DNA of 64,000 nt from Acinetobacter sp. NCu2D-2. GTDB taxonomy: Bacteria > Pseudomonadota > Gammaproteobacteria > Pseudomonadales > Moraxellaceae. Below the pieces are notes generated by a model. It was not told the DNA's origin. It searched no databases and saw only the letters and a list, made by a program, of their open reading frames with translations. Where the stretch lies: contig NZ_CP015594.1 in NCBI RefSeq assembly GCF_001647675.1, forward strand, positions 124,001 to 188,000. The letters are read 5' to 3'. Made by a program: the position numbers and the translations under genes. Of the stretch, positions 35,704-46,000 are shown in pieces; position 1 is the first letter of the stretch; each line of letters begins with the position of its first letter.

Positions 35704-37197
35704 ATGACAACTCAAGCACAATTCCAAAACCTTGTAGCACAAGGCTATAACCTTATTCCTGTGTATCGCCAACGTCTAGCCGATACAGAAACCCCTTTGT
35801 CGGTCTTTGCTCGCCTGAAACAGCACAAACAAGCGTATTTGTTTGAATCGGTCGAGGGCGGTGAAAACTGGGCGCGTTATTCGATGATTGGTTTAGGCGA
35901 ATCAACTGTCTTTTCCTGCAATAATGGTCAACTCACTGTACAGCACGCGGATGGTCAATTAGAAAAACAACACTGTGCTGATCCGTTTCAATATATTCGA
36001 GACTTTCAGGCACAGTTTAAAGTCCCTACACAAACTGATGTGCCTGGGCTTCCAAGCTTCACTGGCGGCTTAGTCGGCTACTTTGGTTATGATTCAGTTC
36101 GTTATATCGAGCCTAAGCTCAAGAACGTCCCTGAAGCGGATCCAGTCGGTTTACCTGATATCTGGATGATGCTGTCTAAAACAGTAATTGTGTTTGATAA
36201 CTTGAAAGATACGCTGTTCTTGATTGTTCATGCTGATGCTACCGATGCAAACTCGTATGAAAAAGCACTTGAACAATTAGATGAAATTGAAAATATCTTA
36301 GCAACGCCTGTCAGTCTGAAAGCAGAAAAACATACACCACCGCATTTTGAATCTTTAACAGGGCACGATAATTTTGTGAACTCTGTTGAGAAAGTGAAAG
36401 AATATATTCGTGCAGGGGATGTGATGCAGGTTGTGCCGGGTCATCGCATGGTGTCGGATTTCGATGGTGAGCCATTACAGGTCTATCGTGCGCTACGCCA
36501 TTTGAATCCATCGCCGTATTTATTCTTAGTGCAAGGGCAAACCTTAGAAAACAATACACCATTCCATATTGTTGGCTCTTCACCAGAAATTTTATCCCGT
36601 TTAGAGAATGGCGTTGCAACTGTGCGTCCACTCGCAGGCACGCGCCCACGTGGTAAAACCAAAGAAGAAGATTTGGCTTTAGAAAAAGACTTGCTCTCTG
36701 ATGAAAAAGAGATTGCAGAACATTTGATGTTGATCGATTTGGGTCGAAATGATGTGGGGCGTATTTCAAAAATCGGTAAAGTGCAAGTAACTGATCAAAT
36801 GGTGATCGAACGTTATTCGCATGTCATGCATATTGTGTCGAATGTGCAAGGTGAAGTACGTGATGATGTCGATGCATTGGATGTTTTTAAAGCAACTTTC
36901 CCTGCAGGTACGCTTTCGGGTGCGCCAAAAATCCGTGCCATGGAAATTATTGACGAAGTTGAGCCAGTAAAACGCGGTATTTTTGGTGGAGCTGTTGGTT
37001 ATTTAGGCTGGCATGGCGAAATGGATATGTCGATTGCCATTCGAACCTGTGTTATTCGTGAAAATAAGGTCTATGTTCAGGCTGGGGCAGGGGTTGTTGC
37101 AGACTCAAATGCAGAGTCAGAATGGAATGAAACCCAAATAAAAGCTCGCGCAGTGATCAAATCGGTTGAATTATCATCAAACGGATTGATTTTGTAG
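35704..37197 (+). CDS. trpE: TrpE, anthranilate synthase component I
   Basis: Converts chorismate and ammonia (from TrpG) to anthranilate. The 497 residues contain the feedback-site region FLFESVEGGENWARYSMIG (LLES-equivalent motif near 48-60), the chorismate-binding core with RPLAGTRPRG, LDLGRNDVGR-type segment MLIDLGRNDVGRISK, FPAGTLSGAPKIRAMEII and the terminal QAGAGVVADSNAESEWNET. Length is normal. trpG is not adjacent, as in other Acinetobacter and Pseudomonas with split trp genes. Confidence 0.97.
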   Translation: MTTQAQFQNLVAQGYNLIPVYRQRLADTETPLSVFARLKQHKQAYLFESVEGGENWARYSMIGLGESTVFSCNNGQLTVQHADGQLEKQHCADPFQYIRDFQAQFKVPTQTDVPGLPSFTGGLVGYFGYDSVRYIEPKLKNVPEADPVGLPDIWMMLSKTVIVFDNLKDTLFLIVHADATDANSYEKALEQLDEIENILATPVSLKAEKHTPPHFESLTGHDNFVNSVEKVKEYIRAGDVMQVVPGHRMVSDFDGEPLQVYRALRHLNPSPYLFLVQGQTLENNTPFHIVGSSPEILSRLENGVATVRPLAGTRPRGKTKEEDLALEKDLLSDEKEIAEHLMLIDLGRNDVGRISKIGKVQVTDQMVIERYSHVMHIVSNVQGEVRDDVDALDVFKATFPAGTLSGAPKIRAMEIIDEVEPVKRGIFGGAVGYLGWHGEMDMSIAIRTCVIRENKVYVQAGAGVVADSNAESEWNETQIKARAVIKSVELSSNGLIL

Positions 37198-37226
37198 GTT
37201 TTTAGCGGTTTTTTTAAAAAAAACAC

Positions 37227-37254
37227 TTGCACGGATTCTAAGTTTTGCTAAACT
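37227..37254 (+). promoter_or_regulatory. Promoter of the tRNA-tuf operon
   Basis: TTGCAC (37227-37232) and TAAACT (37249-37254) with a 16-bp spacer and a G+C-rich discriminator (GCACAC), about 40 bases upstream of the first tRNA. The discriminator is typical of stringent stable-RNA promoters. Confidence 0.6.
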
Positions 37255-37295
37255 GCACACCGTTCCGATACGAAACGTACGAAACACTAAGAAAC

Positions 37296-37371
<76 letters not shown>

Positions 37372-37427
37372 TCTTAGAGAGTGGAGTAAGTCAAGTAAAG
37401 AACGACACTGATGTAAGTGTAAAAGAT

Positions 37428-37511
37428 GGTGAGGTTCCCGAGCGGTCAAAGGGGGCGGACTGTAACTCCGCTACGAAAGTTTCGAAGGTTCGAATCCTTC
37501 CCTCACCACCA
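37428..37511 (+). tRNA. tRNA-Tyr (GTA)
   Basis: An 84-nt class II tRNA with a long variable arm, acceptor GGTGAGG/CCTCACC, anticodon loop CTGTAAC with anticodon GTA, T arm GAAGG-TTCGAAT-CCTTC and encoded CCA. Confidence 0.97.
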
Positions 37512-37549
37512 ATTTTAAGACTTCAAATAGTGGATTGTACCAACATCGT

Positions 37550-37625
37550 GCGGGAGTAGCTCAGTTGGTAGAGCGGTAGCCTTCCAAGCTACATGTCGCG
37601 AGTTCGACCCTCGTCTCCCGCTCCA
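37550..37625 (+). tRNA. tRNA-Gly (TCC)
   Basis: A 76-nt cloverleaf with acceptor GCGGGAG/CTCCCGC, anticodon stem GTAGC/GCTAC, loop CTTCCAA with anticodon TCC, discriminator T and encoded CCA. Confidence 0.97.
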
Positions 37626-37643
37626 TATATTGAAGCTTATTAT

Positions 37644-37718
<75 letters not shown>

Positions 37719-37868
37719 GATTACAGTTTAGCAACGTTGTTGCACAAAAGATTCCAAAAGCAGGCTATTTAGTCTGCTTTTTAAGTATTTGGTGTTTGGT
37801 TTTTTAAACGACATGTCGGAGCTGGGTTTTACTCAGGATTGTGTTCGACGTAAACGAGGAAGATGAAC

Positions 37869-39059
37869 ATGGCTAAAGCTAAGTTTGAACGTAATAAGCC
37901 ACACGTTAACGTGGGCACAATTGGTCACGTCGACCATGGTAAAACAACTTTAACAGCTGCGATTGCAACTGTATGTGCAAAAACTTTTGGTGGTGAAGCG
38001 AAAGACTACGCTGCAATTGACTCTGCACCAGAAGAAAAAGCACGTGGTATTACAATTAATACTTCACACGTTGAGTATGACTCTACAATCCGTCACTATG
38101 CACACGTAGACTGCCCAGGACACGCCGATTATGTTAAAAACATGATTACTGGTGCTGCCCAAATGGACGGCGCGATCCTTGTATGTGCTGCGACTGATGG
38201 TCCAATGCCACAAACTCGTGAACACATCCTTCTTTCTCGTCAGGTAGGTGTACCTTACATCGTTGTATTCTTAAACAAATGCGACCTTGTAGACGACGAA
38301 GAACTTCTTGAATTAGTAGAAATGGAAGTTCGTGAACTTCTTTCTACTTATGACTTCCCAGGTGATGACACTCCAATCATCCGTGGTTCTGCTCTAGCAG
38401 CTCTTAACGGTGACCAAGGTCAATACGGCGAACCAGCTGTAGTAGCACTTGTTGAAGCGCTTGACTCTTACATCCCAGAACCAGAACGTGCAATCGACCA
38501 AGCATTCTTGATGCCAATCGAAGACGTATTCTCAATTTCTGGTCGTGGTACAGTTGTAACAGGTCGTGTTGAAACTGGTATCATCAAAGTTGGTGAAGAA
38601 GTTGAAATCGTTGGTATTAAAGATACAGTTAAAACAACTGTAACTGGCGTTGAAATGTTCCGTAAACTTCTTGACGAAGGTCGTGCGGGTGAGAACTGTG
38701 GTATCTTGCTTCGTGGTACTAAACGTGAAGACGTTCAACGTGGTCAAGTACTTGCTAAACCAGGTGCAATCAAACCGCATACTAAATTTGACGCAGAAGT
38801 ATACGTACTTTCTAAAGAAGAAGGTGGTCGTCATACTCCATTCCTTAACGGTTACCGTCCACAGTTCTACTTCCGTACAACTGACGTAACTGGCGCTATC
38901 TCTCTTAAAGAAGGCGTTGAAATGGTTATGCCTGGTGACAACGTAGAAATGTCAGTAGAATTAATCCACCCAATCGCAATGGACCCAGGTCTACGTTTTG
39001 CGATCCGTGAAGGTGGTCGTACAGTTGGTGCTGGTGTAGTTGCTAAAGTAACTGCATAA
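37869..39059 (+). CDS. tuf: EF-Tu, elongation factor Tu
   Basis: Delivers aminoacyl-tRNA to the ribosome as a GTPase. The 396 residues start [28 protein letters not shown] (P-loop GHVDHGKT), with [12 protein letters not shown] (G3), NKCDLVDD (G4) and RGSALAAL (G5), and domain 2 motif [10 protein letters not shown]. An ATG two codons earlier (37863) is only two bases from the GAGGA site; 37869 has proper spacing and the family N-terminus. Codon use is strongly biased, as expected for a very highly expressed gene. Co-transcribed with the four upstream tRNAs. Confidence 0.98.
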   Translation: MAKAKFERNKPHVNVGTIGHVDHGKTTLTAAIATVCAKTFGGEAKDYAAIDSAPEEKARGITINTSHVEYDSTIRHYAHVDCPGHADYVKNMITGAAQMDGAILVCAATDGPMPQTREHILLSRQVGVPYIVVFLNKCDLVDDEELLELVEMEVRELLSTYDFPGDDTPIIRGSALAALNGDQGQYGEPAVVALVEALDSYIPEPERAIDQAFLMPIEDVFSISGRGTVVTGRVETGIIKVGEEVEIVGIKDTVKTTVTGVEMFRKLLDEGRAGENCGILLRGTKREDVQRGQVLAKPGAIKPHTKFDAEVYVLSKEEGGRHTPFLNGYRPQFYFRTTDVTGAISLKEGVEMVMPGDNVEMSVELIHPIAMDPGLRFAIREGGRTVGAGVVAKVTA

Positions 39060-39075
39060 TACTAAATGTACTTTT

Positions 39076-39106
39076 CAGATTGGGGCTTCGGCTCCAATCT
39101 GTTTTG
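39076..39106 (+). terminator. Terminator after tuf, immediately before tRNA-Trp
   Basis: CAGATTGGgGC-ttc-GGCtCCAATCTG is a strong stem followed by only four T. It ends one base before the tRNA-Trp acceptor. The short U tract suggests partial read-through, so tRNA-Trp may be made from read-through tuf transcripts and released by processing. Confidence 0.75.
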
Positions 39107-39107
39107 T

Positions 39108-39183
39108 AGGTCAGTAGTTCAATTGGTAGAGCGTCGGTCTCCAAAACCGAATGTTGGGGGTTCGAGTCCCTCCTGACCTGCCA
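39108..39183 (+). tRNA. tRNA-Trp (CCA)
   Basis: A 76-nt cloverleaf: acceptor AGGTCAG/CTGACCT, anticodon loop CTCCAAA with anticodon CCA, T arm GGGGG-TTCGAGT-CCCTC, discriminator G and encoded CCA. Between tuf and secE, a conserved gammaproteobacterial position. Confidence 0.97.
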
Positions 39184-39201
39184 AGTTTTTATAAAAGACG
39201 C

Positions 39202-39229
39202 TTGATGTTGGTAAAACTGGTCATATAAT
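39202..39229 (+). promoter_or_regulatory. Promoter of secE-nusG
   Basis: TTGATG (39202-39207) and a perfect TATAAT (39224-39229), spaced 16 bp, 30 bases before the secE ATG. Confidence 0.75.
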
Positions 39230-39258
39230 AAGTCGCGTAACCTACGACGAGTACAAAA

Positions 39259-39699
39259 ATGTCGAATGATAAATCACGTGACGCAAATGGCGGCGCGGCA
39301 ATTCCTCAAAGAAATAATCCTGCTGTAGATGTCAACTCTGGTTCTCCATTAGATATTGTTCTATGGGTTATCGCCTTGATTTTACTCGTTGGAGCAATGA
39401 TGGTGAATCAATATTTACCAGCATACTGGGCACCAGCGAATGATATTTGGGTTCGTGTTGGGGTAATTTTGGCTTGTATCGTTGTGGCTTTAGGTTTATT
39501 ATACGCCACCCATCAAGGCAAAGGCTTTGTTCGCTTACTGAAAGATTCGCGAATTGAGTTACGTCGAGTGACCTGGCCAACCAAACAAGAGACTGTGTCC
39601 ACATCTTGGCAAGTTCTAGTGGTTGTAATCATCGCTGCAATTGTTTTGTGGTGTTTTGATTATATTTTAGGCTGGTTAATGAAGTTTATTATCGGGTAA
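39259..39699 (+). CDS. secE: SecE, preprotein translocase subunit
   Basis: A subunit of the SecYEG channel. The 146-residue form has three transmembrane helices (about 33-50, 64-82 and 118-142) like E. coli SecE, with a polar 28-residue N-terminus. The conserved SecE core is GFVRLLKDSRIELRRVTWPTKQETVSTS followed by the last helix. Seven bases separate it from nusG. Confidence 0.95.
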   Translation: MSNDKSRDANGGAAIPQRNNPAVDVNSGSPLDIVLWVIALILLVGAMMVNQYLPAYWAPANDIWVRVGVILACIVVALGLLYATHQGKGFVRLLKDSRIELRRVTWPTKQETVSTSWQVLVVVIIAAIVLWCFDYILGWLMKFIIG

Positions 39700-39706
39700 G
39701 AGAGCT

Positions 39707-40240
39707 ATGAAACGTTGGTACATTATTCATGCCTATTCAGGCTATGAAAAACAAGTGATGCGTTCGCTTAATGATCGAATCCAGCGTAGCGCTGTTGCCG
39801 ATAGCTTTGGTGAAGTCCTTGTCCCTACAGAAGAAGTAGTGGAAATGAAGGATGGTAAGAAACGTAAGTCAGAGCGTAAGTTCTTCCCAGGCTATGTATT
39901 AGTCGAAATGGAAATGAACGACGAAACTTGGCACATTGTTAAAGAATGTCCAAAAGTGCTTGGCTTTATTGGTGGTACGGCTGAAAAACCTGCGCCAATT
40001 ACTCAGCGTGAAGCTGATGCGATTCTTGCACGTGTACGCAACACTGGTGAAGCACCTCGTCCTAAGACAATGTTTGAACCAGGTGAAGAATTACTCGTAA
40101 TTGACGGTCCATTCACCGACTTTAAAGGCGTGGTGGAAGAAGTTCTTTACGATAAGTCACGTTTAACGTTGACGATTAATGTGTTTAACCGACCAACACA
40201 AGTTGAATTGGAATTTCGCCAAGTCGAAAAATCAGTTTAA
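39707..40240 (+). CDS. nusG: NusG, transcription elongation and termination factor
   Basis: Binds RNA polymerase, suppresses pausing, and links to Rho or ribosomal S10. The 177 residues have the NGN domain (WYIIHAYSGYEKQVMRSL at the start; FFPGYVLVEMEMNDETWHIVK) and a C-terminal KOW domain (FEPGEELLVIDGPFTDFKGVVEEV). Normal length. A perfect 10-bp hairpin follows in the gap before rplK. Confidence 0.97.
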   Translation: MKRWYIIHAYSGYEKQVMRSLNDRIQRSAVADSFGEVLVPTEEVVEMKDGKKRKSERKFFPGYVLVEMEMNDETWHIVKECPKVLGFIGGTAEKPAPITQREADAILARVRNTGEAPRPKTMFEPGEELLVIDGPFTDFKGVVEEVLYDKSRLTLTINVFNRPTQVELEFRQVEKSV

Positions 40241-40258
40241 TACGTATTGGTTGAATAC

Positions 40259-40282
40259 GCCCAATTTGTACTCAAATTGGGC
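40259..40282 (+). promoter_or_regulatory. Perfect hairpin between nusG and rplK
   Basis: GCCCAATTTG-tact-CAAATTGGGC, a perfect 10-bp stem with a four-base loop, 19 bases after the nusG stop. The following ATTGTTGTTGT is not a clean U tract. It may act as a weak terminator, an mRNA 3' stabiliser or part of the rplK leader, where ribosomal protein L1 is known to act in other bacteria. Confidence 0.55.
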
Positions 40283-40356
40283 ATTGTTGTTGTAACGGTA
40301 TCGTTACTTGAATCATTGGGGAGCCTAACGGCGTTTGCACCCAGAGGTAATTTGAA

Positions 40357-40785
40357 ATGGCTAAGAAGATTGACGGCTATATCAAGCTGCAAGTTCCAGC
40401 TGGTAAAGCGAATCCAGCGCCACCTATTGGTCCTGCATTGGGTCAACGTGGTGTTAACATCATGGCATTCTGTAAAGAATTCAATGCTGCTACACAAAAA
40501 GTTGAAGCTGGTCTTCCAATTCCTGTAGTGATTACTGTGTACAACGATAAGTCGTTCACATTCATCATGAAAACTCCACCTGCTGCTGTTCTTCTTAAGA
40601 AAGCTGCTGGTATTGCTAAGGGTTCAGCTGTACCTAACAAAACTAAAGTTGGTAAGTTGACTCGTGCTCAATTAGAAGAGATCGCGACTACTAAAGAACC
40701 AGATTTAACTGGTGCTGACTTAGACGCGCGTGTACGTACCATCGCTGGTTCTGCACGTTCTATGGGCTTGGAAGTGGAGCTTTAA
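40357..40785 (+). CDS. rplK: Ribosomal protein L11
   Basis: Large-subunit protein of the GTPase-associated centre and target of thiopeptides and of RelA signalling. The 142 residues contain [34 protein letters not shown] and the C-terminal rRNA-binding domain with [13 protein letters not shown] and [21 protein letters not shown] precedes the ATG. Three bases separate it from rplA. Confidence 0.98.
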   Translation: MAKKIDGYIKLQVPAGKANPAPPIGPALGQRGVNIMAFCKEFNAATQKVEAGLPIPVVITVYNDKSFTFIMKTPPAAVLLKKAAGIAKGSAVPNKTKVGKLTRAQLEEIATTKEPDLTGADLDARVRTIAGSARSMGLEVEL

Positions 40786-40788
40786 GAC

Positions 40789-41484
40789 ATGGCTAAATTA
40801 ACTAAACGTCAAAAAGCGATTGCTGCTGCTGTAGAAGCTCAAAAAGTTTACACTTTGGAAGAAGCTGTAGCGGTTCTTAACGGCCTTCCTGCAGTTAAAT
40901 TCAAAGAATCTTTGGATATCGCTGTAAACCTAGGTGTTGACCCTCGTAAATCTGACCAAGTTGTTCGTGGCGCGACTACTCTTCCTGCAGGTACTGGTAA
41001 AACTGTACGTGTAGCTGTATTCGCTCAAGGCGCTGCTGCTGAAGCTGCGAAAGAAGCTGGTGCAGACGTTGTTGGTTTCGACGACCTTGCTGAAAGCATC
41101 CAAGGTGGTAACCTTGACTTTGACGTAGTGATTGCTGCTCCAGATGCAATGCGCGTTGTAGGTAAACTTGGTACTGTTCTTGGTCCACGTGGCTTAATGC
41201 CAAACCCTAAAGTGGGTACTGTAACTCCTGACGTAGCAACTGCAGTTAAAAATGCAAAAGCTGGTCAAGCACGTTACCGTGTAGATAAAGCAGGTATCAT
41301 CCACGCTGCGATCGGTCAAGTAGGTTTCACTGCTGAAGCTGTTCGTTCAAACGTTGAAGCTCTTGTAGCTGACCTTAAGAAAGCAAAACCTGCTACTTCT
41401 AAAGGTGTTTACATTCAAAAAATCACACTAAGCTCTACTATGGGTCCTGGTTTGATCGTTGATGTAGCAAACGTTTCTAAATAA
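40789..41484 (+). CDS. rplA: Ribosomal protein L1
   Basis: L1-stalk protein and, in other bacteria, translational repressor of the rplK-rplA mRNA. The 231 residues include the signature [30 protein letters not shown] and the terminal [21 protein letters not shown]. Biased codon use. Followed by a 300-base leader before rplJ. Confidence 0.98.
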   Translation: MAKLTKRQKAIAAAVEAQKVYTLEEAVAVLNGLPAVKFKESLDIAVNLGVDPRKSDQVVRGATTLPAGTGKTVRVAVFAQGAAAEAAKEAGADVVGFDDLAESIQGGNLDFDVVIAAPDAMRVVGKLGTVLGPRGLMPNPKVGTVTPDVATAVKNAKAGQARYRVDKAGIIHAAIGQVGFTAEAVRSNVEALVADLKKAKPATSKGVYIQKITLSSTMGPGLIVDVANVSK

Positions 41485-41783
41485 GTTTCGACTTATACAG
41501 AATTTTAAAGCCCTGAGTAAGTTTTAAAGCACTGCTTTAAAATTTACGCAAGAAACGCTCCGTCGTATTTTGCAAACTTAGGCAAACTTTGAATTGATAA
41601 ATAAATATTTATCAGCGTCAAAGACCTCGGGCGAGGGGAGTTTTATGCTTCTCTCTTAATCCTCCAGCCTGAGCAGACGCGGTGGTGTGATTTGTTCCTC
41701 CTCCGCGTGTTGATTCAGTGATGAATCGACGAATTGGGAGTGCATTCAATTGAATGCATAAATCACCTTTAGGAGGTTTTACA
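41485..41783 (+). promoter_or_regulatory. rplJL leader RNA (L10 leader)
   Basis: A 299-base untranslated region before rplJ. It has several hairpins: ACGCGG (41677-41682) with CCGCGT (41703-41708), GATTCA-gtga-TGAATC (41712-41727), and an 18-base perfect palindrome TGCATTCAATTGAATGCA (41741-41758) just before the AGGAGG ribosome site. In other bacteria L10-(L7/L12) complexes bind this leader and repress translation; position and structure fit that role, but the exact binding fold is not resolved here. Confidence 0.7.
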
Positions 41784-42290
41784 ATGGCTCTTCTTATCGA
41801 AGGCAAAAAACAGATCGTAGCTGAAGTAACTGAAGTTGCTTCTACTGCGTATGCTGCTGTTGTTGCTGACTACCAAGGTCTAACAGTTGAGCAATTAACT
41901 GCTCTACGTGTTGAAGCTCGTAAACTAGGTGTTGCTACTCGCGTTGTACGTAACACTTTGGCTAAACGTGCTCTTCAAGATACTCAATTCAATATCTTGA
42001 ATGAAAGCCTTGTTGGTCCAACAATCTTAGGTTTCTCAACTTCTGAAGACGACATGGGCGCTGCAGCTCGTTTGTTCGAAGAATTTGCTAAAACTAATAA
42101 AGCATTTGAACTTAAAGCTGCTGCATTTGACGGTAAGGTTTATCAAGGTGCTGAAGTTAGCGTTATCGCGAACCTTCCAAACCAAGAAAAAGCGCTTACT
42201 ATGCTTGCAAACGTTCTTCAAGCTCCTATTTCGAAATTGGGTCGCCTTATTACTGCGCTCAAAGAGAAAAACGAGTCAGAAGCTGCTTAA
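41784..42290 (+). CDS. rplJ: Ribosomal protein L10
   Basis: Base of the L7/L12 stalk and autoregulator of its own operon. The 168 residues begin MALLIEGKKQIVAEVTEVASTAYAAVVADYQGLTVEQLT and show RVVRNTLAKRAL for rRNA binding. The C-terminal helix (MLANVLQAPISKLGRLITALKEKNE) binds L12 dimers. The frame is open from 41754, but GGAGG before 41784 and homology fix the start. Confidence 0.98.
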   Translation: MALLIEGKKQIVAEVTEVASTAYAAVVADYQGLTVEQLTALRVEARKLGVATRVVRNTLAKRALQDTQFNILNESLVGPTILGFSTSEDDMGAAARLFEEFAKTNKAFELKAAAFDGKVYQGAEVSVIANLPNQEKALTMLANVLQAPISKLGRLITALKEKNESEAA

Positions 42291-42341
42291 TAAGCTCGAA
42301 CCTATACACACATCATTCAATACCCATTTGGAGTTAATCTC

Positions 42342-42710
42342 ATGGCTTTAACTAACGAAGAAATCCTAAACGCAGTTGCTGAAAAAACTGTTCTTGAACT
42401 TGTTGAACTTATTTCTGCTTTCGAAGAAAAATTCAACGTTTCTGCTGCTGCTGTAGCTGTAGCTGCTGCTCCTGGCGCTGCTGCTGCTGCTGAAGAACAA
42501 TCTGAATTCAACGTTGAGTTGACTTCATTCGGCGCGAACAAAGTTGCTGTAATTAAAGCAGTTCGTGAAGCTACTGGTCTTGGCTTGAAAGAAGCTAAAG
42601 ACATGGTTGAAGGCGCACCTACAGTTCTTAAAGAAGGCGTTTCTAAAGAAGAAGGCGAAGAGCTTAAGAAAAAACTTGAAGAAGCTGGTGCTACAGTTAC
42701 ACTTAAGTAA
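42342..42710 (+). CDS. rplL: Ribosomal protein L7/L12
   Basis: Stalk protein that recruits translational GTPases. The 122 residues have an N-terminal dimerisation domain ([32 protein letters not shown]), an Ala-rich hinge (about 35-53), and the C-terminal domain ([39 protein letters not shown]). 51 bases after rplJ. Followed by an attenuator and a long hairpin before rpoB. Confidence 0.98.
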   Translation: MALTNEEILNAVAEKTVLELVELISAFEEKFNVSAAAVAVAAAPGAAAAAEEQSEFNVELTSFGANKVAVIKAVREATGLGLKEAKDMVEGAPTVLKEGVSKEEGEELKKKLEEAGATVTLK

Positions 42711-42753
42711 TTTCTTAAGGGAGCCGATTTTTTTATAATCGGCTCCAAAAATT

Positions 42754-42785
42754 GGCTGATGGCTCTTGGGTCATCAGCCTTTTTG
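42754..42785 (+). terminator. Attenuator between rplL and rpoB
   Basis: GGCTGATG (42754-42761) pairs with CATCAGCC (42772-42779), followed by five T. Another hairpin, GGAGCCGAT...ATCGGCTCC (about 42720-42746), lies just upstream. As in E. coli, partial termination here would lower rpoBC relative to rplJL. Confidence 0.85.
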
Positions 42786-42857
42786 CGTTACAATTATCGG
42801 CTCGATTTTTGTTTGCATGAGATATTATTCATACAAATTAAAATAAAGAAAAATATC

Positions 42858-42903
42858 AAACGCTTACCAATATTTTTCAGTAAAAAATATTGTTAAGCGT
42901 TTT
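42858..42903 (+). promoter_or_regulatory. Long hairpin between rplL and rpoB, candidate RNase III site
   Basis: AAACGCTTA-C-CAATATTTTT (42858-42877) pairs with its near-perfect complement (42883-42903), giving a stem of about 20 bp with one mismatch and a short loop. It sits about 115 bases before rpoB. E. coli has an RNase III processing site in the same intergenic region, so an analogous role is plausible. The TTTT after it is too short to be a strong terminator. Confidence 0.6.
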
Positions 42904-43017
42904 AATACCACTAAAAATTGCAGCATTTGTAAAGAGTGGTGGCCATATCCGGCCAGCGTAATTCCTTCTGAGCCCGTTCTGCAGGCGGGTTCGGTTTACA
43001 CTTTCCGAGGACTCCAG

Positions 43018-46000
43018 ATGGCATACTCATATACCGAAAAGAAACGGATCCGTAAGAATTTTGGTAAATTGCCTAGCGTTATGGATGCTCCGTACTTGCT
43101 CGCGATTCAAGTCGACTCGTACAGAACATTCTTACAAGATGGCAAATCACCAAAAAACCGCGAAGATATCGGTCTCCAAGCCGCATTTCGTTCAGTTTTT
43201 CCTATAGAAAGTTATTCTGGCAATGCTGCTTTAGAATTTGTTGAGTATAGTCTTGGTAAGCCTGAGTTTGATGTACGAGAATGTATTCTTCGTGGCTCAA
43301 CTTATGCGGCGCCAATGCGTGTAAAAATTCGTTTGATCCTTAAAGATCGTGAAACGAAATCGATCAAAGACGTACGTGAACAAGAAGTCTATATGGGCGA
43401 AATGCCATTAATGACAGACAACGGTACCTTTGTTATCAATGGTACTGAGCGTGTAATTGTGTCTCAATTACACCGTTCACCAGGCGTATTCTTCGATCAC
43501 GATAAAGGTAAAACTCACTCAAGTGGTAAAGTCCTTTATTCTGCACGTATTATTCCTTACCGTGGTTCATGGTTAGATTTCGAATTCGATGCAAAAGACC
43601 TTGTCTATGTACGTATTGACCGTCGTCGTAAATTATTAGCGACTGTTGTTCTTCGTGCGCTTGGTTTAAGCAACGAAAACATCTTAGACATGTTCTACGA
43701 AAAAGTACCTGTATATCTTGATATGGGTAGCTACCAAATTGACCTTGTACCAGAACGTCTGCGTGGCGAAATGGCTCAATTTGATATTGCTGACAAAGAA
43801 GGCAAAATCATTGTTGAGCAAGGTAAACGTATTAATGCGCGTCACGTACGTCAAATGGAAGCAGCAGGTCTTGAAAAACTTTCTGTTCCTGATGAGTACT
43901 TGTACGAACGTATTGTTGCTGAAAACATTTCATTAAATGACGGTGAAGTGATTGCTGCAAATACGGTATTAAGCCATGAAATCATGGTGAAAATTGCTGA
44001 AGGCGGCGTGAAGCAATTCAATATTCTATTCACTAACGACATCGATCGTGGTTCATTTGTTGCTGACACACTTCGTGCAGATACAACAACAAACCGCGAA
44101 GAAGCACTTGTAGAAATCTACAAAGTGATGCGTCCAGGTGAGCCACCAACAAAAGAAGCTGCTGAAAACTTATTCAACAACTTGTTCTTCTCTTCTGAAC
44201 GTTATGACTTATCTCCAGTAGGTCGTATGAAGTTCAACCGTCGTTTGGGTCGTCCTTACGAAGTGGGTACAGATCAGAAGTCACGTGAAGTTGAAGGTAT
44301 TCTTTCGAACGACGATATCATCGATGTATTAAAAACATTGGTTGAAATTCGTAACGGTAAAGGTGAAGTCGACGATATCGACCACTTGGGTAACCGTCGT
44401 GTTCGTTCTGTTGGTGAAATGACAGAAAACCAATTCCGTGTTGGTCTAGTTCGTGTAGAACGCGCTGTGAAAGAACGTCTATCTCAAGCTGAAACTGATA
44501 ACTTGTCTCCGCAAGATTTAATCAATGCGAAACCAGTTGCTGCTGCAATCAAAGAATTCTTTGGTTCAAGCCAGTTGTCTCAGTTCATGGACCAAAACAA
44601 CCCATTGTCTGAAATTACACACAAACGTCGTGTATCAGCGCTTGGGCCTGGTGGTTTGACACGTGAACGTGCGGGCTTCGAAGTACGTGACGTACATCAA
44701 ACTCACTACGGTCGTGTTTGTCCAATTGAAACGCCTGAAGGTCCAAACATTGGTTTGATCAACTCGCTTTCTGTTTATGCGAAATGTAACAACTTCGGTT
44801 TCTTAGAAACTCCATACCGCCGCGTTGTTGATGGTCGTGTAACTGACGATGTTGAATACCTTTCTGCAATTGAAGAAGTAGGTACTGTGATTGCACAGGC
44901 CGATTCTGCAATGGACAAAGAAGGTAACTTAACAGAAGAATTTGTTTCTGTACGTCACCAAGGTGAATTCGTACGTATGCCGCCTGAAAAAGTAACGCAT
45001 ATGGACGTATCTGCTCAACAGGTTGTATCTGTTGCTGCATCACTTATTCCATTCCTTGAACACGATGATGCGAACCGTGCATTGATGGGTTCAAACATGC
45101 AACGTCAGGCAGTACCTACGTTGATCGCTGACAAGCCGCTTGTTGGTACAGGTATGGAAGCTAACGTAGCGCACGACTCAGGTGTATGTGTTCTTGCGAA
45201 ACGTGGTGGTCGTATCGAATTTGTTGACGCTTCTCGTGTTGTTATTCGTGTGAACGAAGACGAAATGGTTGCGGGTGAAGCAGGTGTAGATATCTACAAC
45301 CTGATCAAATATACACGTTCTAACCAAAACACTTGTATTAACCAAAAAGTTCTTGTGAAACTTGGTGATCAAGTGGGTCGTGGTGACGTTCTTGCTGACG
45401 GTCCCTCAACTGATGGCGGTGAGCTTGCGCTTGGTCAAAACATGCGCGTAGCGTTCATGACTTGGAACGGTTACAACTACGAAGACTCGATCTTACTTTC
45501 TGAACGCGTTCTTCAAGAAGACCGTTTAACATCAATTCACATTCAAGAATTGTCATGTGTTGCACGTGATACTAAATTGGGTGCGGAAGAAATTACTGCC
45601 GACATTCCAAACGTGGGTGAAGCAGCACTTTCTAAACTTGATGAATCAGGTATCGTTTACATCGGTGCTGAAGTTACCGCAGGTGACATCCTTGTTGGTA
45701 AGGTAACACCTAAAGGTGAAACGCAGTTGACTCCGGAAGAAAAATTGCTTCGTGCAATCTTCGGTGAAAAAGCAGCTGACGTTAAAGATTCATCTTTACG
45801 TGTATCTTCAGGCGTTAAAGGTACGGTTATCGACGTTCAAGTGTTTACACGTGATGGTCTTGAAAAAGACGAACGTGCTCAAGCAATTGAAAAAGCGCAG
45901 CTTGATGCTTACCGTAAAGACTTAAAAGAAGAATTCAAAATCTTCGAAGAAGCAGCACGTGAACGTATTGTTCGCTTGTTGAAAGGTCAGGAATCTAACG

